Shown: positions 1 through 8,758, numbered from the stretch's first letter. The stretch: DNA of 19,267 bases from CAYMRB01 sp964392615 (GCA_964392615.1 CAYMRB010000166.1:1-19267), one strand, 5' to 3'. Numbers and translations: made by a program. Notes: generated by a model from the letters alone, not told the origin.

Positions 1-1
1 C

Positions 2-430
2 GAGGCGCAGCTCGCGCTGCGTGCGGCGGTCGGTGCGCGTACTCTCGACAAGGTGTTGTCCGACAAGGACGCGCTGGGCGACGAGGTGCGCGACGCGATT
101 GTCGAGCGCGCGCGCGAGTACGGCGTCCGCGTCGAGAAGGTCGGCGTGCGCGACGTGATTCTGCCCGGCGAAATGAAGACGATCCTGAACCAGGTCATCG
201 AGGCCCAGAAGCAGGCGGAGGCGAACGTCATCCGTCGGCGCGAGGAGACCGCGGCCGCCCGCTCCCAGGCGAACACCGCTCGCCTGCTGGCGGAGAACCC
301 TGTCCTCGCGCGCATGAAGGAGCTCGAGGCTCTCGAGGCCATCCTCGAGGGCACCAAGGCGACCTTCGTGTTCGGGGCCGGCGACCTGAGCGATCAGGTG
401 CGTCAGCTCATCGCCGGACTGGAGTCGTGA
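2..430 (+). CDS. SPFH/band-7 (slipin-type) protein, C-terminal part
   Basis: This frame is open to the left edge, so the gene begins outside the window and only about 142 C-terminal residues are seen; the GTG at 53 is internal, not a start. The visible part shows the end of an SPFH (stomatin/slipin) domain, with a segment like DVILPGEMKTILNQVIEAQK that is typical of slipins. An Ala/Glu/Arg-rich helical region follows, likely coiled coil (around ANVIRRREETAAARSQANTA), and then a short tail. Slipins are membrane-associated scaffold proteins that oligomerise at lipid microdomains. The N-terminal membrane anchor is not in the window. The gene is followed directly by an intrinsic terminator, so it is the last gene of its transcript. 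Family assignment is fairly secure; the partner genes are unknown. Confidence 0.85.
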   Translation, partial: EAQLALRAAVGARTLDKVLSDKDALGDEVRDAIVERAREYGVRVEKVGVRDVILPGEMKTILNQVIEAQKQAEANVIRRREETAAARSQANTARLLAENPVLARMKELEALEAILEGTKATFVFGAGDLSDQVRQLIAGLES

Positions 431-445
431 ATTCTGCCCACGATG

Positions 446-485
446 CGGCTGTCGGGATCCGACCGGGTCCCGACAGCCGTTTTTT
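446..485 (+). terminator. Intrinsic terminator after the SPFH gene
   Basis: A perfect 12-bp inverted repeat (446-457 with 468-479, arm CGGCTGTCGGGA) has a 10-nt loop and is followed by six T (480-485). It starts 15 nt after the SPFH stop codon. The T-tract lies only on the plus side, so it should stop plus-strand transcription before the convergent parvulin gene, whose stop is at 491. Confidence 0.9.
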
Positions 486-490
486 CGTCG

Positions 491-1642
491 CTACTTCGTC
501 CGCAGGATCACGTGGAAGCCGAAGTCCGTCTCGACGACCCCGCTGACCTGGCCGGGCTTGAGCGGGAACACGGCGTCGTCGAACGCCGGCACCATCTGGC
601 CGCGCTCGAACGTGCCGAGGCTGCCGCCCTTCGGGCCGCTGGGGCCGTCGGAGTGCTCCGCCGCGAGAGCGGCGAAATCGGCGTCGGGCTTCTTGGCGTC
701 CGCAACGAGCTTCTCGGCGAGCTTGCGGGCTTCGTCCTTCGACCGCGTCACGTCGGCGCCCGCGCGCATGCTGCCCTTGTACTGAATCAGGATGTGGCTC
801 GCGGTGACGCGCTCGATCTTCTGGCGACGGATGATGTGGTAGCCGAACTGCGTCTCGACCGGACCGCCGATCGCGCCGATCTCGAGAGCGACGAGCGCCT
901 TCTCGAAAGGCCCGACCATCATGCCGGCGCCGAAGATGCCGAGGTTGCCGCCCTTGCGCGCCGTCGGTCCTTCGGAGTACTTCTGCGCGAGTGCGGCGAA
1001 ATCGGCGCCGGGCGCTTTCGTCTCGGTCAGGATCTTCTTCGCGAGCTCCAGCGCCTGCTCCTTCGTGCGCGTCGTGTCGGGCTTGGCCGCCTGGCTTCCC
1101 TTGTAGGTGATCAGGATGTGCGCGGCCGAGTACTCGACGATCTTCGTACGCTCGAGAATGACGAAGCCGAGGGGGACCTCGACGACGTCGGAGACCTGGC
1201 CGATCTCCATGCCGAACAGCGCATCGCTCATCGGCTGGAACGGACCGGCGAGCTGTCCCGTCTGAAAGATCCCGAGCTTGCCTCCGCTGTCCGCGACGCG
1301 CGGGTCGTCCGAGTACTTCAACGCTACGTCGGAGAACTTCGCAGCGGGATCGCGAGCGGCCTTGAGAGCCTCGACGGATCGCGTCTTGGCGTCCTCCTTG
1401 GTGCGCTCCGACGGCTTGCCTTCCCGGCCGAGCGGGCGCGCCTCGGCGTGCGAGATGACGATCCAGGACGCGGCGACGCGTTCCGGCGCCTCGGCCGGCT
1501 TCGTCGGAACCTTGCTCTCGGGCTTCTTGGCTGCGTCTTTCTTGACCGCGTCATCGGCGTCCGCTGGCGCGGCCACGATCACCGGCGATACGGCAAAGGC
1601 GGCCAGAAGGGCGAGGATGAGCGGTCGGGGACATGCGGACAT
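491..1642 (-). CDS. Secreted peptidyl-prolyl isomerase with three parvulin domains
   Basis: A 383-residue exported folding factor of the PpiC/SurA rotamase family. Residues 1-25 form a Sec-type signal peptide (hydrophobic LILALLAAFAVSPVIVAA), followed by a Lys/Ala/Pro linker to about 52. Three parvulin domains follow in tandem at about 55-167, 168-276 and 277-383. Domains 2 and 3 keep both conserved histidines of the fold (H175 and H269; H283 and H377, in AAHILI/ASHILI and GYHII/GFHVI). Domain 1 has Trp60 and Val161 in these places and may only bind client protein, by analogy with the inactive parvulin domain of SurA. The ATG at 1642 has an upstream GGAGA. There is no SurA-type N-terminal chaperone domain and no membrane anchor after cleavage, so it should act outside the cytoplasmic membrane. 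Confidence 0.9.
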   Translation of the reverse strand: MSACPRPLILALLAAFAVSPVIVAAPADADDAVKKDAAKKPESKVPTKPAEAPERVAASWIVISHAEARPLGREGKPSERTKEDAKTRSVEALKAARDPAAKFSDVALKYSDDPRVADSGGKLGIFQTGQLAGPFQPMSDALFGMEIGQVSDVVEVPLGFVILERTKIVEYSAAHILITYKGSQAAKPDTTRTKEQALELAKKILTETKAPGADFAALAQKYSEGPTARKGGNLGIFGAGMMVGPFEKALVALEIGAIGGPVETQFGYHIIRRQKIERVTASHILIQYKGSMRAGADVTRSKDEARKLAEKLVADAKKPDADFAALAAEHSDGPSGPKGGSLGTFERGQMVPAFDDAVFPLKPGQVSGVVETDFGFHVILRTK

Positions 1643-1809
1643 CGATCGGTCTCCATGGTGGGGGAAACCGGCCAGGCTACCAGCCCCGGGCCGCTTTTAA
1701 AGGCCGCTCTTCGCAATTGGTCGCCATTCCGCGATGTGCGGCGCGCGGTCGGGTACACTCGAGGCGTTGGGTCTCTGATCTCGCACCGCTCTTCGGGGAC
1801 GAAACGTCG
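1643..1809. promoter_or_regulatory. Divergent intergenic region
   Basis: These 167 nt separate the minus-strand parvulin gene from the plus-strand lectin gene and must hold both promoters. An AT-rich island (TTTTAAA, 1695-1701) sits between two direct copies of GGCCGC. A TACACT hexamer near 1755 could be a -10 box for the lectin gene, but no convincing -35 is seen at the right distance. This is a location for promoters, not a mapped one. Confidence 0.3.
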
Positions 1810-2574
1810 ATGAAACGCGCTATCGCCCGATTCACCTCTTGGGTTCTGTTCTGCGCTCTCGCGGCGCCGTGTCTCGCCCAGCCCGTCCAATGGCGGCTCG
1901 AGGACGGTGGCAACGGGCATTACTACGAGCACGTGACCCCCGAGGGAGGCATCGGCTGGATCGCGGCCGAGCCCGCCGCGGCAGCGATGGAGTATCGCGG
2001 CTCCAGCGGACACCTGGTCACGGTGACGAGCGCAGAGGAGGAAGCGTTCCTGGCCGAGCACTTCGCGCTCGCGGGAGTCTGGATCGGTCTCACCGATCGC
2101 CGCGCCGAGGGCACGTTCGAGTGGATCACCGGCGAGCCGTTCGAGTTCGAGCATTGGAACGTGCGCGAACCGAACAATGCCGGCGACGAGGACTACACGA
2201 TCTACAACGACAATTTGACGTGGAACGACTCGAGTGATCGCCGCGGCAACTTCATCGGCACGCTGTTCTACTCGTTCATCGTCGAGTATCCGTTCGTCGG
2301 TCCGCTCTATCGTCGCGGCGATGCGGACGCGGACGGCAGCCTGAACATCGGCGACGCCATCGCGATCCTGACCTATCTGTTCGGCCCTGGCTCGATACCG
2401 TGTCTCGCTTCTAGCGATGTCGACGACAGCGGAGCCGTCGACATCAGCGACGCGATCGGGCTGCTCGGCTACCTCTTCCTCGGGACGCTGGGGCCGCGTC
2501 CGCCGTTCGAGGAGTGCGGTTTCGACGACTCGACCGAGCTCGGCTGCGACGCGTTTCCTCCGTGCGCCGCCTGA
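1810..2574 (+). CDS. Secreted C-type-lectin-like protein with C-terminal dockerin-like repeats
   Basis: A 254-residue exported protein. The start at 1810 gives a clean signal peptide (MKRAIARFTSWVLFCALA, cleavage near residue 23). Residues about 27-162 form a C-type-lectin-like domain: WIGL at 91-94, an EPN motif at 120-122 and WND at 138-140, the places where Ca2+ and mannose-type sugars bind in classical lectins. The domain has no cysteine, so the usual disulfides are absent. Residues 168-225 hold two dockerin-like Ca2+ loops, each followed by a hydrophobic helix (GDADADGSLNIGDAIAILTYLF and a second DVDDSGAVDISDA copy). A Cys-containing tail follows. Dockerin-like tails are common on planctomycete secreted proteins and probably mediate attachment to other surface proteins; no cohesin partner is seen here. 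Sugar binding is inferred. Confidence 0.85.
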   Translation: MKRAIARFTSWVLFCALAAPCLAQPVQWRLEDGGNGHYYEHVTPEGGIGWIAAEPAAAAMEYRGSSGHLVTVTSAEEEAFLAEHFALAGVWIGLTDRRAEGTFEWITGEPFEFEHWNVREPNNAGDEDYTIYNDNLTWNDSSDRRGNFIGTLFYSFIVEYPFVGPLYRRGDADADGSLNIGDAIAILTYLFGPGSIPCLASSDVDDSGAVDISDAIGLLGYLFLGTLGPRPPFEECGFDDSTELGCDAFPPCAA

Positions 2575-2598
2575 TCGCGACGCCGGCGCACTCGCCTG

Positions 2599-4035
2599 TC
2601 AGACGACTCCGCGCGCGGTTTCCCGGATGCGCTTCCACGCGCGTTCGACGTGCTCGCGCCGAGTGCGCGTCTGCCCGATCGCCATGCGCAGCGCCATGCG
2701 GCCGTCGATGCGCGTGTGCGTCAGGAACATCTCGCCCGACGCGTTCAGCTCGTCCATCAGTCGTTGATTGACGTCGTCGCCGCCGCGGTGGCGGAAGCAC
2801 ACGAGGTTGAGCGGTCGTGGTGCGGCCAGCTCGAAGTCCGGATCGTCGTCGACCCACGCAGCGAATTCCGTCGCCAGCGAGACGTGTTCGCGAACGCGCC
2901 GCTGCAGCTCTTCGACACCGAACGATCGCAGGACGAACCACAGCTTGAGCGCGCGAAAGCGACGACCGAGCGGCACCTGCCAGTCGCGATAGTCGATCGC
3001 CGCACCCGATTGCGTCGCCCCGGCAGGATCGTGGGAGGCACCAGCGCGGAGATACTCCGGCAGGATGCTCAGCGCCCGCACTAGCGCGCTGCGGTCGGCG
3101 ACGTAGAAGCAGTTGCAGTCGAAGTTGACGAACATCCACTTGTGCGGATTGAACGCGTAGCTGTCGGCGAGCTCGAGCCCGTCGTGAATCCAGCGGAACT
3201 CGTCGCACAGAGCGGCCGTGCCGGCCATCGCGGCGTCGACGTGCAGCCAGGCGCCGTGGCGCTGGCAGACCTCGCCGATCGCACGCAGCGGATCGACCGC
3301 GCCCGACGACGTGGTGCCGACCGTCGCGCAGACGAAGCCCGGTCGGTGTCCCGAGCGGACGTCAGCCGCGATCGTGGACTCGAGGCACTCCGGACGCATC
3401 GCCAGGCGATGATCGGTCTCGATGCGGCGCAGCCTGTCCGTTCCGTGTCCGGCGATGATCATCGCTTTCTCGATCGACGAGTGAGCCTCCGCCGATGTGT
3501 ACGCCGTCATCGATCCGTCGACACCGTCCGTCCTGACGCGACCGCCGCTGGCCCGGTCGCGCGCCGCGAGAAGCGCGCACAGCGATGCGCTCGACGCGGA
3601 GTCCTGGATCACGCCGCCGCCATCCGATGTCGACGCGAAACGCTCGGGCAGACCGAGCAGCTCGACGAGCCAATCGAGCACGTGCGTCTCGAGCTCCGTG
3701 CATGCGGGGCTGGTCGACCAGAGCATGCCCTGGACGCCGAGCCCCGCGGAGAGCAGCTCGCCGAGAATGGACGCGTACGAGCTGTTCGCCGGGAAGTACG
3801 CGAAGAAGTCCGGCGATTGCCAGTGCGTGATGCCGGGCAGGATCACGCGCTCGATGTCTTCGAGCATGCTCTCGAACGGCTCGCCTTCGGATGGCGCGGA
3901 ATCCGGCAAGGCGCTGCGCACATCGCCGGGCTGCACTCGCGAGACGACGGGGTAGCTTTCGACGCCTTCGAGGTAGTCGGCGATCCAGTCGACGACGCGG
4001 CGGCCGTGCTCGCGGAATTCCTCGGGGTTCATCAT
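2599..4035 (-). CDS. PLP-dependent group II (aromatic-L-amino-acid type) decarboxylase
   Basis: A 478-residue cytoplasmic PLP enzyme that strongly resembles the DOPA/tryptophan decarboxylase family. The N-terminal region shows THWQSPDFFAYFPANSSY and SPACTELE, both family hallmarks. His185 (AEAHSSIEKA) should stack on the PLP ring, Asp267 (HVDAAMAG) should pair with the pyridine nitrogen, and Lys299 in NPHKWMFVNFDC is the Schiff-base lysine. The family reaction is removal of the alpha-carboxyl group of an aromatic amino acid to give an amine; the exact substrate cannot be read from sequence. The usual EGGGVI-type glycine segment reads SDGGGVIQDSAS here. The first ATG (4035) overlaps the stop of the SGNH gene as ATGA, so translation is probably coupled; a second ATG lies three bases further on. 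It is the last gene of a three-gene operon. Confidence 0.92.
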   Translation of the reverse strand: MMNPEEFREHGRRVVDWIADYLEGVESYPVVSRVQPGDVRSALPDSAPSEGEPFESMLEDIERVILPGITHWQSPDFFAYFPANSSYASILGELLSAGLGVQGMLWSTSPACTELETHVLDWLVELLGLPERFASTSDGGGVIQDSASSASLCALLAARDRASGGRVRTDGVDGSMTAYTSAEAHSSIEKAMIIAGHGTDRLRRIETDHRLAMRPECLESTIAADVRSGHRPGFVCATVGTTSSGAVDPLRAIGEVCQRHGAWLHVDAAMAGTAALCDEFRWIHDGLELADSYAFNPHKWMFVNFDCNCFYVADRSALVRALSILPEYLRAGASHDPAGATQSGAAIDYRDWQVPLGRRFRALKLWFVLRSFGVEELQRRVREHVSLATEFAAWVDDDPDFELAAPRPLNLVCFRHRGGDDVNQRLMDELNASGEMFLTHTRIDGRMALRMAIGQTRTRREHVERAWKRIRETARGVV

Positions 4036-5000
4036 GGCAGCGACGACGCCTCGCGCGCTTTCGCCCAGACCTTGCGGTCGGCGTCGGCGGTCAGCTTCTC
4101 GATGCGGTCGAACTCCGCATCGAAGTGCCACGAGTTCTTGCGCCGGCCGTAGATGTACTCGCCGTTCGGCGCCCGCCAACCCGAGAAGAAGAGCCGGTTC
4201 TTCTCGACGATCTCGCCACGCGCGGCCTCCAGCGGTCGCGGCAGGCGCGGCAGCGGCTTGCTGTCCGCCGGCAGGATGCCGATCGCTCGTCCCATGACCT
4301 GGCTGACCCACAGGTATCCGGACGCCGTCAGGTGGATGCCGTTCGACGTGAGCTTCTCGTCCTTGTTGTTTCTCATGCGCTCGAGGGTCGGCGTGAAGAC
4401 GTCGATGAAGAACACGCCTTCCCGCGCGGCGATCTCGCGTAGCACACGGTTGTACGAAGCGAGGTCGCGGCAATGCTCGCGGCCGTCGGGGTAGCCGCCG
4501 CCGAGTGCCTCGTGGGCGATCGGACCGATGAGCGCGATGCGCGGCGTCGTCGATCCGTTGTAGCGATTCGTCTTCAACGTGCGCACGAACCGCGTCGTCT
4601 CGTCGCGAAACGCCTGCAGTCCTGCGGCACCTCGAAACGACTCGCCCATGCCGAGCGCCAGGAAGACGACGTCGGCCTTCTGTCGGCGCAGGTGCGTGTG
4701 GATGTCACCGAACGCGTGCGGGCGCAGCTGCTTTGCCGCCGTGTCGCCGCTCCACGCGAGGTTTCGGACGACCAGCCGGTGCTCTGGATAACGCGCGTGG
4801 AGGAGCGTCTCGAAGTAACCGTGTCGGCGCAGGTTGTCGGCGAACGTGTTGCCGATGAACACGACGTGATCGCCGGGCCGGATCTCCAGCGACGCGGCGG
4901 GCTTCTTCTCGTCCGCGAATGCCGCGAATGCCGCGAAGGTCGACGCGAGCGTCAGCAGCGCGCCGAGAGCCATCGGTGTCGTGTAGCCGGGTCCTCTCAT
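4032..5000 (-). CDS. SGNH/GDSL-hydrolase-like exported protein without the catalytic serine
   Basis: A 322-residue protein with an N-terminal signal peptide (about 1-29, ending AAFAAFAD) and an SGNH-fold domain at about 38-245. In block I the usual GDS is replaced by FIGNT (48-52). Block III reads GMGES (117-121). Block V, normally DxxH, reads NGIH (220-223). The nucleophilic serine and the catalytic aspartate are therefore missing at the expected places. Planctomycete relatives with IGNTLA-like block I sequences, often fused or adjacent to PVC-type haem-binding proteins, are known, so this is a family trait rather than a local mutation. The start at 5000 follows GGAGG at 5-nt spacing; the upstream gene stops at 5003, inside that ribosome site. 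A GTG at 5006 is possible but would sit on the Shine-Dalgarno. It probably acts in the periplasm with its neighbour. Confidence 0.85.
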   Translation of the reverse strand: MRGPGYTTPMALGALLTLASTFAAFAAFADEKKPAASLEIRPGDHVVFIGNTFADNLRRHGYFETLLHARYPEHRLVVRNLAWSGDTAAKQLRPHAFGDIHTHLRRQKADVVFLALGMGESFRGAAGLQAFRDETTRFVRTLKTNRYNGSTTPRIALIGPIAHEALGGGYPDGREHCRDLASYNRVLREIAAREGVFFIDVFTPTLERMRNNKDEKLTSNGIHLTASGYLWVSQVMGRAIGILPADSKPLPRLPRPLEAARGEIVEKNRLFFSGWRAPNGEYIYGRRKNSWHFDAEFDRIEKLTADADRKVWAKAREASSLP

Positions 5001-5002
5001 GC

Positions 5003-8000
5003 TCACCTCCCTCCGACGATCTGGAATCGGGCCCCGCCGGTCGGCGCGGGCATCAGTGCCGCTTGAAGTGGCACGCCGCCGCGCGCTCGCGTGTCGATGA
5101 CGAAAACGATCGACACGCGTCCGGCAGGCACGTCGATCACGGCGCCGCGGGTCGCTCGGTTCCCGATGCGAGTCGCCAGCACTCCGCGCCGGTTCGCCTG
5201 GAGGCGAATCTTCCCGGCCTGCGAGACCTCGAGGTCGCCGCGCGCGAGAGCGTATCGCGACAGCGCCGCGAGCTCGGGCGCAGGGATCTTGCCGGCGACC
5301 GTCGCGTACGCAGGCAACCAGCCGTCGTTGCTCGCGTCGGCCGCGAGCAGCGCGTCGAGGTCGCTATCGTTCGGCCGCGACTCGAGCGCGCGCACGCGCC
5401 AGCGTCGAACGACAGGCTCGTTCGACGGCGTGAACTCGCCCACGCGGCCGAGTGCCGTGAGGAACGCGGTCAGGTCGAGGAACTGCTGGCGCGTCATCTG
5501 ATCGACGATGCCGGCCGGCATCAGCGAAGCCACCGGCTGCACAGCGAGGACGCGCGACTTCGGCAACGTCACCTCGTCACCGGTCAATCGCGATCGGACG
5601 ATGATCTTCTCGGGGTCGTCGTAGCGCAGGATGCCCGTCGTGATGCTGCCGTCGGCCGCCACGACCGAGACGCTCTCGTAGAGTTCCTTGATGACCTTCG
5701 CCGGCTCGAGGACCGACTCGACGATGTACGGGTGCTCGGTGTTGCCGATGACGGTCAGGTCCGGGCCTATCTCCGGTCCCGCGCCGGCGATGGCGTGGCA
5801 CGACAGACACGCGAGCTGCGCGTCGCGGAAGACGAGCTCGCCGCGCGCGGCGTCGCCCGATTGTCGCGCTTCCGCGAGGATCGCTGCCGGGCCCGCGGCG
5901 ATCAGCTGCCGTTCGAGAGAGTCGTCGCTCGGCTCGAGGCGGAAGACCTTCGACAGCGCCGGGTCCTGCTCGCCGACTTCGCGGAGGTACTGGCGGATTG
6001 TCGCGGCGAACGCGTCGCTCGGCGGCCGCTCGGTGAAGGCGTCGGCGAGGACCGCGGCGCCGCCGTTCTGTGTCAGGAACTCGCGGACGATGCGCGGCGG
6101 GTCGAGCCCTGCGCTGTCGGAGCTCGCGGCGAAGAGCGTGGCTGCGGCGTCGGCAGCAGCCTCGAGGCTGACGCGAGCGAGTGCGACGATGACCGCTTGG
6201 CGAACCGCCGCGGGACGACCGGCGGCGAGCAGGTCCTTCATGCGCGTCGGAGCTCGTCGCGCTCCGAAGAACTCGGCCGCGGAGATCGCGGCGGCTTCGC
6301 GTTCGGACGCTTCGAGGCCGGGCGCGTCGACCAACGTGAGGAGCGAGTCCGCCGCCTTGCCGTCGCCCCAGGCTGCCGACACGCACAACGCCGCGCGTTG
6401 CACATCGATGTCATCGTACTGGAGGAACGGCCCGAGCTTCTGCAGGTTGCGCATGCCGGCGTCGGGCTTGATCCGGCGGCGCTGCGCCGCGTTGGCGATC
6501 GCGTCGAGGACGGCCGCGGTCGTCGCCGGCTCGAGACGTCCGCGCTGATCGACGTCGGCGATGGCGGCCCAGACCTTGGTCAGCTCGGCCCGCCCGGCGC
6601 GATCGGCGACCGGGGCGACGAGCGTCTCGATCGATCGTCTGCCGAAATTCGCGGAGCGCAGCGCCCGCAGCAGGGGCTCGACAGACTCTGCCGCGTCGAG
6701 GCCTTCCAGCGCCCGTTCGCGGTGCCCCGCGGTGGCGAAGCGCAGCTCGCCGCTCTTGGCGGGCGCGGCGTATGCGGGGCGCAGCCCGTCGAGCGTCGAC
6801 GCGAGCGCCAGCTCGAGGAACTCATCCATCGGCCTGTCGATCACGCGTACGGCGATCGCGGCCGACTCGGCGCGCGGGATGAATCCGACCGTCAACAAAG
6901 CCTCCAGCCGGACCTGCGGATCGTCGTCCGCGACAGCCTGCGCGAGGATCGACAGCGGCTCGCCGACGTGCGGCCACCAGTAGCGCAGCACGCGCAACGC
7001 CGCTCCGCGCGCCGCGGGCTGGCGCGATGCGAGCACCTCACGCAAGAGCGGCTCGTTGACGCGACCGATCGTCTGATAGCACCACAGCGCCTCGAGCCGG
7101 CGGTGTTCGAGCTCCGCGTCCGAGCGATCGAGACTGTCGAGCCATGCGGCGAGCGCCGTCGCGACGGTCGCCGGGTCCTCTGTCGACAGCACGCGCTTGA
7201 CCTGATGGCGCGTCCAGGCCTCCGGCGACGCGAGTTGCGCGACCACGTCGGCGAGCGGCACGCCGCGCAGGCGAGGCTTGTCGAGGAGCGGGCGGTCCTT
7301 CCAGGCCATGCGCCACACGCGACCGCGCGCGTGATCGCGTCGCGGGTCGCGAACGTCGTGCTGTACGTGGCCGATGAGCGGGTTGTACCAGTCGAGGATG
7401 TAGAGCGCGCCGCGTGGGCCCATCTTGATGTCGACCGGGCGGAAGCTGCGGTCGGCGCACTCGAGGAGCCACGGCTCGTTCTTCACCGAGTAGCCGGAGC
7501 CGGCCTCCTCGAGCCGGTAGACCGAGATGCCGTGCACCTGATACGAGCCGAGTGCGATCAGGCCGCGGAGGTGCTCGGGCAGGTGGCGGCCGTCGAGAAA
7601 CTCGCCACCGCACGTCTTGCCGCGGTGCGTTCGTGCGATCGGCAGGCCGTCGATCTTCGCCGCGTTGTTGCCGGTCTCCGGGGCGAGATAGTGGATGCGG
7701 GCGTTGTCGACGAGGATCGCGCGACCCCAGCGATCGAAGAAGTGACCCCATGGGTTCGAGTAGCGCGCATCCGAGAAGACGCTCAGCTTGCGCGCCGTCG
7801 TGTCGAGCTGAAACACACCGCCGTAGACGAGACGCACGGTGCCCCAGGCGGTCTCGATCTGCGAGTGCAGGAACGTGCCCTCCTGGAAGTAGAGGAAGCC
7901 GCCGGGTCCCCAGCGGAACGCGCTGATCGAGTGGTGGTTGTCCTCGGTGCCGAATCCGGTGAACACGACCTCGCGGTGATCGGCGCGTCCGTCTCCGTCG

Positions 8001-8614
8001 GTGTCTCGGAGGAACAGGAAGTCGGGCGCGTTGGCGACGTAGACGCCGCCGTCGCCGAGCTCGAGGCCGGTCGGCACGTAGAGGCCTTCGGCGAAGACGG
8101 TGTGCTCGTCCGCCTGCCCGTCGCCGTCGGTGTCCTCGAGGACGACGATCGAGTCGTTCGGCCGCGCGCCCGGCAGCGTGTGCGGATAGGACGGCGCGCA
8201 GACGATCCACAATCGACCGTCCGGATCCCACGTCATGTGGACCGGGTTGACGACGCCGAGGGACTCGTCGGCGAACAGGTTGATCTCGAAGCCCGCCGCC
8301 GGCTGGAACGCCGCGAGCTGCGCGGCGGAGCTCAACGCGAGACTGTCGACGGTCTCCGAGCCGGCGTCGCGCGGCGGGCGGATGACGGCGCCGGGCTTGG
8401 CCTGCTTCTGGCGCTTCTTGTCCTGCTTCTGCTTCTGATTCTTGTCCTGCTTCTGCTTGTCCTTCTTCGCCTGTCGATTCCGTCTTCGCTCCTCTCGTGT
8501 GTCCTGGCGCGGCGGCGCGGACGAGAGCTCGGCGGCGTCGACGCGCAGGAACAGGCTGCAGCCGAGGAGCAAGACCGTCGTGAAGAGTCGGGGAACGAGG
8601 GGAGATCGGATCAT
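5003..8614 (-). CDS. PVC-type CxxCH haem-binding protein (beta-propeller, HEAT repeats, cytochrome c)
   Basis: A 1203-residue exported protein of the planctomycete 'membrane-bound dehydrogenase' / PVC-type haem-binding family. Residues 1-27 form a signal peptide; LLGC at 16-19 could also be a lipobox. A very basic Lys/Gln/Arg linker (about 38-73) is followed by a quinoprotein-like beta-propeller (about 95-450) that contains two Ca-loop-like DTDGDGxAD segments. HEAT-like repeats follow to about 880. A single c-type haem site CLSCH lies at 936-940 (DNA 5795-5809), followed by the family's haem-domain tail (PAKVIKELYESVS...DGSITTGIL), and a C-terminal extension ends the protein. The redox partner and substrate are unknown. 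I chose the ATG at 8614 because it begins the signal peptide; an in-frame GTG 24 codons earlier would bury it. No strong Shine-Dalgarno is seen. First gene of the operon. Confidence 0.9.
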   Translation of the reverse strand: MIRSPLVPRLFTTVLLLGCSLFLRVDAAELSSAPPRQDTREERRRNRQAKKDKQKQDKNQKQKQDKKRQKQAKPGAVIRPPRDAGSETVDSLALSSAAQLAAFQPAAGFEINLFADESLGVVNPVHMTWDPDGRLWIVCAPSYPHTLPGARPNDSIVVLEDTDGDGQADEHTVFAEGLYVPTGLELGDGGVYVANAPDFLFLRDTDGDGRADHREVVFTGFGTEDNHHSISAFRWGPGGFLYFQEGTFLHSQIETAWGTVRLVYGGVFQLDTTARKLSVFSDARYSNPWGHFFDRWGRAILVDNARIHYLAPETGNNAAKIDGLPIARTHRGKTCGGEFLDGRHLPEHLRGLIALGSYQVHGISVYRLEEAGSGYSVKNEPWLLECADRSFRPVDIKMGPRGALYILDWYNPLIGHVQHDVRDPRRDHARGRVWRMAWKDRPLLDKPRLRGVPLADVVAQLASPEAWTRHQVKRVLSTEDPATVATALAAWLDSLDRSDAELEHRRLEALWCYQTIGRVNEPLLREVLASRQPAARGAALRVLRYWWPHVGEPLSILAQAVADDDPQVRLEALLTVGFIPRAESAAIAVRVIDRPMDEFLELALASTLDGLRPAYAAPAKSGELRFATAGHRERALEGLDAAESVEPLLRALRSANFGRRSIETLVAPVADRAGRAELTKVWAAIADVDQRGRLEPATTAAVLDAIANAAQRRRIKPDAGMRNLQKLGPFLQYDDIDVQRAALCVSAAWGDGKAADSLLTLVDAPGLEASEREAAAISAAEFFGARRAPTRMKDLLAAGRPAAVRQAVIVALARVSLEAAADAAATLFAASSDSAGLDPPRIVREFLTQNGGAAVLADAFTERPPSDAFAATIRQYLREVGEQDPALSKVFRLEPSDDSLERQLIAAGPAAILAEARQSGDAARGELVFRDAQLACLSCHAIAGAGPEIGPDLTVIGNTEHPYIVESVLEPAKVIKELYESVSVVAADGSITTGILRYDDPEKIIVRSRLTGDEVTLPKSRVLAVQPVASLMPAGIVDQMTRQQFLDLTAFLTALGRVGEFTPSNEPVVRRWRVRALESRPNDSDLDALLAADASNDGWLPAYATVAGKIPAPELAALSRYALARGDLEVSQAGKIRLQANRRGVLATRIGNRATRGAVIDVPAGRVSIVFVIDTRARGGVPLQAALMPAPTGGARFQIVGGR

Positions 8615-8758
8615 TGTCGGGCGTCGAATCGTCGCATGCTGTGTCGGGGGGGCAGACCGGCCAACGAGGACCGGGCAGTCTACCACGGCGTGGGAGGCTG
8701 CGTCGTCAGAGGAGCCCTGATGGACTCTCGGGCGATGGGAGGGGCTCCACGACGCGTG

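Noticed and set aside
443..1813. A 456-codon plus-strand frame opposite the parvulin gene
   Set aside because: It would start inside the terminator hairpin and its product is low-complexity; the minus-strand parvulin domains are unmistakable.
8711..8748. Possible terminator of the HEAT-repeat gene (GGAGCCC/GGGCTCC)
   Set aside because: Only 7 bp with a 24-nt loop and no T-tract on the minus strand.
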